From Rhodospirillales bacterium (GTDB lineage Bacteria > Pseudomonadota > Alphaproteobacteria > Rhodospirillales > UBA2165): DNA of 33,284 bases. The notes beneath the pieces are model-generated. The model worked only from the letters and a program-made list of their open reading frames with translations, made no database searches and was not told where the DNA came from. The stretch covers positions 1-33,284 of the forward strand of contig JAPPFK010000064.1 of the NCBI GenBank assembly GCA_028823885.1, written 5' to 3'. Shown here piece by piece: positions 28,285 to 33,284 of the stretch (its first letter is position 1; each line of letters starts with the position of its first letter). Position numbers and translations under genes: made by a program.

Positions 28285-30249
28285 TCAACGACGGAGGTCG
28301 TCTTCGGGATTGAACGCCAATTCCTCGTCCGCGAGACGGGCCCGGTAAACGTGGAGGTTTTCCATCACCCGCTGGACGTAATTGCGGGTCTCCCCGAGGG
28401 GGATCATCTCCACCCAGTCGATGGGATCGACCGCGGGGTCGCCGGGGTCGCCGTTCTCACGGACCCATCGCCGGACGCGTCCGGGCCCGGCGTTGTACGC
28501 CGCCAGGGCCAGGATGTAGGAACCGTCGAACGCCGCGATCATGTCGGCGAGGTATTTCTGGCCGATATTCAGGTTGTAGTCGATGTCGCGGGTCAGTTTG
28601 CTCGGCCTATAGGGCACCGCCATCTGGCGCGCCACGCGCTTCGCCGTCGCCGGCATGAGCTGCATCAGGCCGCGCGCCCCGGCGCGGCTGATGGCCTGGT
28701 GGTTGAACGCGCTTTCCTGGCGGATCACGGCGTGGACCAGCGGATCTTCCAGGCCCGGGCGCAATCGCGCATCCAGGCGCGGGAACCCGGCGCCGGCGAG
28801 ATTGACGCCTTCGCGGATGGCCTTCTTGGCCGCCAGTACCGCCAAATCGCGGCGGCCGTGATCCCGTGCCAGAGCCGCCACCTGTGCCCGCCAGCCCGGG
28901 GTCTGGCCGAGCTCGTTCAGCCTGCGGATGAACGGATCGATCTCGCCCGGCAGGCCGGCTTCGCTCAGCCGATGCACGGCGACGACCAGCTCGTGATCCA
29001 GGAACCCGCCGTTCTCGACCACGTCCCGATGGGGCTCCGGCGGCATGCGCAGATTGCCGTCGCCATAGTGGCGGGCGGCGGCAAGCTGGCCGTAATAGGT
29101 CATGGGATATTCGGCCGCGGTCCGGAACCAGAAACCGGCCCGCTTTCGGTCACCGAGTTCCTCGGCGACGCGGGCCGCCCAATAGGCGCCGCGGGCCCGG
29201 CTGATGGCGTAGTTGGCTTCACGATGGACGGTGGTGAAGTGCTGAAGCGCGACGGCATGATCGCCCAGGAAGCGCGTGGCGATCCATCCCGCCATCCATT
29301 CGCCCTCGAGGAATCCCGCACCCGACGTCATCGAGTGGCTGCGCGCCATGCCGTAGGCTTCGGAGACATGGCCGGACCTGAGGGCCCGGCGGGCAAGGAT
29401 GGATTTCTCCCGCCACCACAGGTCCGGGCGGATCAGATCCTCCGGCGGATCGGCGAGCAGGGCGCGGGCATCCGTATCGCGCCCCTTGCGGCGGCGCCAG
29501 CGAAGACGTTCATAAACCAGGCCCGGATGCCGCCGCAGTTCCGCCGGCACCCGGCGGATCGCGCCGTCCACACCGCCCCGCATGCGGCGAAGCGCCAAGC
29601 GGGCTTCGGCAAGCGCCCGGTAATCCTTGTGAATCCGCCGGTACATGCGGCGGGTCGGGTAGTAGCGGCCGGCCCAAAGCAGGCGATCCAAACGCTCCAA
29701 ATGATCCTCGCGGGTCAGATGGCGCCGAAATGCCCGGTAGAACTCGCGTTCCTGCCGCGCGCCGAAATTGCCCTTGATCCAGGTTTCCCGGATGACCTGC
29801 CTCGCTTGGCCGGTCTGTTCCCGGCGCAGCAGCGAGGCGGCGAGCCGGGTGCCGCCATCAGACGTCATCGGCCGGCGGTCCGAGAACCAGGCAATCACCG
29901 TTTCGTCGGGCGTGGAAGCGGTCATGGCTTCCTCCGCCCGGTGGCGCAGGATACGGGGGCGCGGCCAATCGGGATTGGCCTTGATGAAAGCGGCGATCTC
30001 GCCGAATTCGGCGCCCGAATCGGCGGCCGCGTAATACCGCCAACGGAATATTTTGGCGAGCAACGGGTCCGAGACGCCGTGGGCGGCCTTTTTCGCCTCG
30101 GGCCACCTCTGCCGCTCGGCGAGCTTGAACGCCTCCTTCGCCGCTTTGATTTCCTGGCGGGTCAGTTCATCGGCTTGAGCGCCGCCATGAAGCACCGCGC
30201 CCGCGAGAACCGCGACACCGAAAGCCAGCCTCCGCAAGAGGGTCCCCAT
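28285..30249 (-). CDS. slt: Soluble lytic murein transglycosylase
   Basis: A 654-residue periplasmic enzyme that cleaves peptidoglycan glycan strands to form 1,6-anhydro ends. Residues 1-26 are a signal peptide ending near GGAQA. A long alpha-superhelical region rich in Arg and Ala follows. The C-terminal SLT domain starts near residue 500, with the catalytic Glu512 in IRQESAFN, GLMQLMPATA and LAAYNAGPGRV. The ATG at 30249 is chosen because it begins directly at the signal peptide; the frame is open to 30312. It is divergent from dapA with a 171-base shared upstream region. The threonine dehydratase-like gene follows after nine bases. Confidence 0.92.
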   Translation of the reverse strand: MGTLLRRLAFGVAVLAGAVLHGGAQADELTRQEIKAAKEAFKLAERQRWPEAKKAAHGVSDPLLAKIFRWRYYAAADSGAEFGEIAAFIKANPDWPRPRILRHRAEEAMTASTPDETVIAWFSDRRPMTSDGGTRLAASLLRREQTGQARQVIRETWIKGNFGARQEREFYRAFRRHLTREDHLERLDRLLWAGRYYPTRRMYRRIHKDYRALAEARLALRRMRGGVDGAIRRVPAELRRHPGLVYERLRWRRRKGRDTDARALLADPPEDLIRPDLWWREKSILARRALRSGHVSEAYGMARSHSMTSGAGFLEGEWMAGWIATRFLGDHAVALQHFTTVHREANYAISRARGAYWAARVAEELGDRKRAGFWFRTAAEYPMTYYGQLAAARHYGDGNLRMPPEPHRDVVENGGFLDHELVVAVHRLSEAGLPGEIDPFIRRLNELGQTPGWRAQVAALARDHGRRDLAVLAAKKAIREGVNLAGAGFPRLDARLRPGLEDPLVHAVIRQESAFNHQAISRAGARGLMQLMPATAKRVARQMAVPYRPSKLTRDIDYNLNIGQKYLADMIAAFDGSYILALAAYNAGPGRVRRWVRENGDPGDPAVDPIDWVEMIPLGETRNYVQRVMENLHVYRARLADEELAFNPEDDLRR

Positions 30250-30364
30250 TTTTGTCCAAGGTCGGGTTGATTCTATGAGCGCCGCCCCGGCCGGGCAAGC
30301 GATCCATCCCATCGAGTGCGGAATTGCCGCATCCCGAACGCCGCGCCCCGACGGTCGCGCTAGC

Positions 30365-30393
30365 TTGCTCCGCCGCCCGGCCGGGAGTATGTT
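30365..30393 (+). promoter_or_regulatory. Candidate promoter for dapA
   Basis: TTGCTC (30365-30370), a 17-base spacer, then TATGTT (30388-30393). The TTG core and four of six -10 bases match. The predicted start is near 30400, about 20 bases before the ATG at 30421, leaving room for the Shine-Dalgarno GGGGAGAG. Confidence 0.4.
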
Positions 30394-30420
30394 CCGCCTG
30401 AAATCCTTGGGGAGAGCGAG

Positions 30421-31296
30421 ATGTTCGAGGGCTCAATCACGGCGCTGATCACGCCGTTCAGGAACGGTTCGGTGGACGAGGAGTCGTTCCGCAAAATCGT
30501 CAATTGGCAGATCGAAGAAGGGACCGAGGCCCTGGTACCCTGCGGCACCACGGGCGAATCGCCGACCCTCAGCCATGAAGAACACCGCCGGGTGGTGGAA
30601 ATCTGCATCGAGGAGACGGCGGGCCGGGTTCCGGTGATCGCCGGAACGGGCTCCAACTCCACGGCGGAGTGCATCGAGTTGACCCGGCACGCCAAGGACG
30701 CCGGCGCCGACGCGGCGCTGATCGTCACGCCCTATTACAACAAGCCGACCCAGGCCGGGCTCCACGCCCATTACAAGGCGGTGAACGACGCGGTGGACAT
30801 TCCGATCATCATCTACAACATTCCGCCCCGCAGCGTCATCGACATGACCGTCGAGACCATGGCCGAGTTGGCCGAACTGCCCAATATCCGCGGCGTCAAG
30901 GACGCGACCAGCGACCTGAACCGGCCGATCCTGACGGCGCTGGCCGCCGGACCCGATTTCATTCAGCTGTCCGGCGAGGACGGGACCGCGGTGCCGTTTC
31001 TGGCCGCCGGCGGGCAGGGGTGCATCTCCGTCACCGCCAATATCGCGCCGCGCCAGTGTTATGAAATGCAGCGCGCGTGGCGGGACGGCGACATCGCCAA
31101 GACCCTGGCAATGCAATCCCGGCTGATGCCGGTCCACTCGGCGCTGTTCTGTGAATCGAGCCCGGGACCGGTGAAGTATGCCGCCGAACTGTTGGGAATC
31201 TGCGGCCGCGAGACCCGCCCGCCGCTGACCGAGATCGCCGACAGCAGCAAGGAAGCGGTCTCCGGCGCGCTCCGAAGCGCGGGCCTGCTGAATTGA
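30421..31296 (+). CDS. dapA: 4-hydroxy-tetrahydrodipicolinate synthase
   Basis: A 291-residue TIM-barrel aldolase. It condenses pyruvate with aspartate semialdehyde, the first committed step to lysine and diaminopimelate for peptidoglycan. The Schiff-base lysine is Lys160 in GVKDATSD. The proton relay is Thr43/Thr44 in CGTTGESPTL, Tyr106 in TPYYNKP, and Tyr132 in YNIPPRS. The substrate-binding Arg137 is in PPRSVIDM. All residues diagnostic of DapA, as opposed to other NAL-family aldolases, are present, and the length is normal. The ATG is preceded by GGGGAGAG. A seven-base-pair hairpin starts at the last base of the stop codon. Confidence 0.95.
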   Translation: MFEGSITALITPFRNGSVDEESFRKIVNWQIEEGTEALVPCGTTGESPTLSHEEHRRVVEICIEETAGRVPVIAGTGSNSTAECIELTRHAKDAGADAALIVTPYYNKPTQAGLHAHYKAVNDAVDIPIIIYNIPPRSVIDMTVETMAELAELPNIRGVKDATSDLNRPILTALAAGPDFIQLSGEDGTAVPFLAAGGQGCISVTANIAPRQCYEMQRAWRDGDIAKTLAMQSRLMPVHSALFCESSPGPVKYAAELLGICGRETRPPLTEIADSSKEAVSGALRSAGLLN

Positions 31297-31314
31297 GCGC
31301 CGCGCAACGGCGCT
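31296..31314 (+). terminator. Hairpin immediately after dapA, without a T tract
   Basis: GCGCCG-CGCAA-CGGCGC (31297-31313), extended by an A-T pair to seven base pairs, begins at the dapA stop. No run of T follows, so it is at best an imperfect or Rho-assisted terminator, or an mRNA 3'-end stabiliser before smpB. Confidence 0.3.
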
Positions 31315-31360
31315 GAACCGGGTGCCCGGGCGATCGGGGACCTTGCGAGCCCCGTGAACC

Positions 31361-31855
31361 ATGGCCAGGAAACCCAAAGACACCGGAAATATCGCCGCCC
31401 GCAACCGCAAGGCGCGGCACGACTATTTCATCGAGGAGACCCTGGAGGCGGGAATCCAGCTGGTCGGCAGCGAGGTAAAGTCCCTGCGCGAGGGCCGCGC
31501 CAGCATCGAGGAAAGCTATGCCGCCGACGACGGCGGCGAGCTTTATCTGGTCAACGCGCATATTGCGGAATATCCCGCCGCGGTCACGCCCCATGAGGTC
31601 CGCCGCCCTCGCAAGCTATTGGTACACAAGAAGGAATTGCGCCGGCTGACGGGTGCGGTGAGCCGCGAGGGCATGACCCTGGTGCCGCTCCTGATCTATT
31701 TCAACCGCCGCGGCATCGCCAAGGTCGAGCTCGGCCTCGCCAAGGGCAAGCGGAAGTTCGAGAAGCGGGCGTCGATCAAGGAGCGGGAATGGAAGCGGGA
31801 TCAGGCCCGGCTGATGCGGGGGCGGGGCCAGGGAAGAGGGGGCTTCGATGAGTGA
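31361..31855 (+). CDS. smpB: SsrA (tmRNA)-binding protein SmpB
   Basis: A 164-residue RNA-binding protein that carries tmRNA into stalled ribosomes for trans-translation. The OB-fold body shows the family pattern: [39 protein letters not shown], the NAHIAEY segment, [12 protein letters not shown] and [15 protein letters not shown]. The basic C-terminal tail ([18 protein letters not shown]) inserts into the mRNA channel. The length is normal. The last eight bases overlap the thioesterase gene (ATGAGTGA), so the two are probably co-translated. The tmRNA gene itself (ssrA) was not seen in the window. Confidence 0.95.
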   Translation: MARKPKDTGNIAARNRKARHDYFIEETLEAGIQLVGSEVKSLREGRASIEESYAADDGGELYLVNAHIAEYPAAVTPHEVRRPRKLLVHKKELRRLTGAVSREGMTLVPLLIYFNRRGIAKVELGLAKGKRKFEKRASIKEREWKRDQARLMRGRGQGRGGFDE

Positions 31856-32315
31856 CCGGAAATCCACCGCCCATTGGGAAAAATTAGGGGCCGACCCCCG
31901 GACCTTCACCACGCCCGAGCAGTTCAACGAATTCGGCAGGAATCATCTGCCGGAGACCGCGGGCGTGGAGATTACGCATGTGGACACGGATCGCTTCGAG
32001 GGACGGATGCCGGTCCGTCACGGATTGTTGGCGCCGAACGGCTTTCTCCACGCGGCCAGCGTGGTGGCGCTCGCCGATACGCTGACCGGCTACGCGACCA
32101 TCATCAGCCTGCCCGAGGGGGCGGCGAGCTTCACCACCGTCGAGCTCAAGTCCAATCACACGGGCACCGTGACCGAAGGCGTGGTCGCCGGCGTGGCGAC
32201 ACCGGTGCACCGGGGACGCACCACCCAGGTTTGGGACTGCGTCGTGACGCCTGAAGGCAGCGACAAACCGATCGCTCATTTCCGCTGCACCCAGGCGATC
32301 CTGTGGCCTCGGTGA
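31848..32315 (+). CDS. PaaI-like hotdog-fold thioesterase
   Basis: A 155-residue single hotdog domain. The characteristic helix region reads [26 protein letters not shown], where an Asn/His and Asp would act in thioester hydrolysis. [14 protein letters not shown] and the [13 protein letters not shown] strand follow. The family hydrolyses acyl-CoAs, including phenylacetyl-CoA intermediates; this substrate is unknown. It overlaps smpB by eight bases. Nothing in the sequence explains why a thioesterase is coupled to a ribosome-rescue factor. Confidence 0.85.
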   Translation: MSDRKSTAHWEKLGADPRTFTTPEQFNEFGRNHLPETAGVEITHVDTDRFEGRMPVRHGLLAPNGFLHAASVVALADTLTGYATIISLPEGAASFTTVELKSNHTGTVTEGVVAGVATPVHRGRTTQVWDCVVTPEGSDKPIAHFRCTQAILWPR

Positions 32316-32341
32316 TGACGAACTCCGCCACCGATCCGGTC

Positions 32342-32371
32342 TTGGCCCGGCGACGGATTCGCCGCTAGACT
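32342..32371 (+). promoter_or_regulatory. Candidate promoter for the YHYH-domain gene
   Basis: TTGGCC (32342-32347), an 18-base spacer, then TAGACT (32366-32371), about 57 bases before the ATG at 32428. The spacer contains a hairpin CGGCGA-CGGAT-TCGCCG (32348-32364), which could instead be the end of the smpB-thioesterase transcript. Confidence 0.33.
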
Positions 32372-32427
32372 GCGTTTGACGCCGTGAGTCCGCTATTTCG
32401 CGAGCCCGTCCCGCCAAGGAAAATTAA

Positions 32428-33284
32428 ATGCCCAATTCATTGAAATTATTGAGATTATTTCCCCTAGCCGCGTCTTTGATGCTGCTCGTCGGGCTGTCCA
32501 ACCCGGCCCAGGCGCAAACCGGCATCAAGCTGATGGGCGCCGTCGACGGCTGCAAGGAGCGGCGCCACTTCGTCGATGTTTCCACCTTCAGCCACAACGG
32601 CCGCTACGAGAACCCGAGGCTCGAAGTGACGTGCGACGACGATTTCATCACCGTCCGCACCAACTCGATCATCAACTATGAATATGTGCAAATCACGCCG
32701 ACGGATATGGCGGTGCGCAACAAGACCTACCGCATTCCCCGCAAGCCGCGGCTTGCCGCCGGCGAACGCCAGCGGGTGCCGCTGCTGGGCCCGATCGGGG
32801 TGGCGGTCAACGGCATCCCCATCTTCTCGGCTAACGAGTCGCCCAGACATAATTGGGGCGATCCCATGCCCCTCGGCATTCTCGATTTTTGCAACGGCCA
32901 CACGGCGCGCGGCTTCTATCACTATCACGCCCGGCCGAACTGCCTGGTGGTGGACAGCAACGGTTCCGTCGGCCAGGTTTTGGGCTACGCCTTTGACGGC
33001 TATCCCATCGTCAGCCCGTACATCTGCTTGGCCCGCAACTGCAAGGCCAAGATCAAGCTGCGCTCCAGCTATCGCCTGATCGACGGGACGCCCAACGCCA
33101 ACGCCTGGCAGGCCAATCGCTATGAGCCCGGCTACGGCGATCTCGACGAATGCAACGGCAAGAAGCTGCCGGGCGGCGGTTACGCCTATTTCTTCACCGA
33201 GAGGTTTCCCTATTCGCTGGCCTGCTACGCCGGCGAGCCGCAGATCGAAGGCAATGCCAACCCCCGCGCGCCCCGGGACGTGAG
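32428..33284 (+). CDS. Secreted YHYH-domain protein (3' end outside the window)
   Basis: An open frame of 285 codons continuing past the window. A signal peptide covers about residues 1-30 (Lys/Arg, hydrophobic LAASLMLLVGL, cleavage near PAQAQ). The YHYH domain (PF14240-like) is recognised by VNGIPIF, the DFCNGH segment, GFYHYHARPNCL with YHYH at 164-167, GYAFDGYPIV and YAYFFTERFPYSLACYAG. Several cysteines suggest disulphides in the periplasm. The domain is common in environmental bacteria and has no established enzymatic role; the histidines hint at metal binding. AAGGA precedes the ATG. The stop codon was not reached, so the C-terminus is unknown. Confidence 0.85.
   Translation, partial: MPNSLKLLRLFPLAASLMLLVGLSNPAQAQTGIKLMGAVDGCKERRHFVDVSTFSHNGRYENPRLEVTCDDDFITVRTNSIINYEYVQITPTDMAVRNKTYRIPRKPRLAAGERQRVPLLGPIGVAVNGIPIFSANESPRHNWGDPMPLGILDFCNGHTARGFYHYHARPNCLVVDSNGSVGQVLGYAFDGYPIVSPYICLARNCKAKIKLRSSYRLIDGTPNANAWQANRYEPGYGDLDECNGKKLPGGGYAYFFTERFPYSLACYAGEPQIEGNANPRAPRDV

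Noticed and set aside
28351..30270. 639-codon plus-strand open frame opposite the lytic transglycosylase
   Set aside because: Antisense shadow of the transglycosylase, whose catalytic motifs are intact on the minus strand.

Overview
The window is a GC-rich, gene-dense piece of a bacterial chromosome. The most likely source is an alphaproteobacterium, probably Rhodospirillales-like. The evidence is a ppiD-trpE pair overlapping by four bases, the order tpiA-secG-pyrG-kdsA-eno-ftsB-pdhABC-lpd-lipA-coq10/ratA-pncC-pgpA (typical of that class), an E1-beta subunit carrying its own lipoyl domain, and many stop/start overlaps. This assignment rests on gene order and protein character only; no rRNA, tRNA, CRISPR array, phage gene or intact insertion sequence was seen.

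Layout. 1-2540: minus-strand ppiD and the start of trpE, with a recognisable sigma-70-like promoter. 2628-3617: a secreted metallophosphoesterase-like protein. 3714-7768: tpiA, secG, pyrG, an 80-residue membrane protein and kdsA, the last three overlapping one another. 7769-8965: a minus-strand FkbM-type methyltransferase flanked by non-coding sequence, lower in GC and apparently inserted between kdsA and eno. 8966-14812: eno, a luciferase-like flavin monooxygenase, ftsB, adenine deaminase, a Rieske oxygenase and a small secreted protein. 14813-21573: an AT-rich leader, then pdhA-pdhB-pdhC-lpd-GNAT-lipA, a complete pyruvate dehydrogenase and lipoyl synthase operon. 21633-23172: a low-GC GNAT, a COQ10/RatA-type START protein and a VOC protein. 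23176-25262 (minus): pgpA-pncC and a MetE-like protein. 25493-27284: a membrane-anchored M23 peptidase overlapping a bactofilin. 27286-30249 (minus): lytic transglycosylase and a threonine dehydratase-like enzyme. 30421-33284: dapA, smpB, a hotdog thioesterase and the start of a secreted YHYH-domain protein.

How the genes fit together. Glycolysis (tpiA, eno) leads to pyruvate oxidation (pdhABC, lpd), with LipA supplying the lipoyl cofactor for the two lipoyl domains. KdsA (lipid A/core sugar Kdo), the M23 peptidase with bactofilin, the lytic transglycosylase, FtsB, PgpA and DapA all serve the envelope and cell division. SecG and PpiD serve export and periplasmic folding; SmpB serves ribosome rescue.

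Most of the window is conserved housekeeping sequence, and I do not see a convincing undescribed multi-gene system. The points worth following are the genes interspersed in the conserved cluster, the coupled 80-residue membrane protein between pyrG and kdsA, several hairpins or inverted repeats at gene starts, the duplicated lipoyl domain, and a secreted phosphoesterase-like protein with a non-standard metal-site motif.
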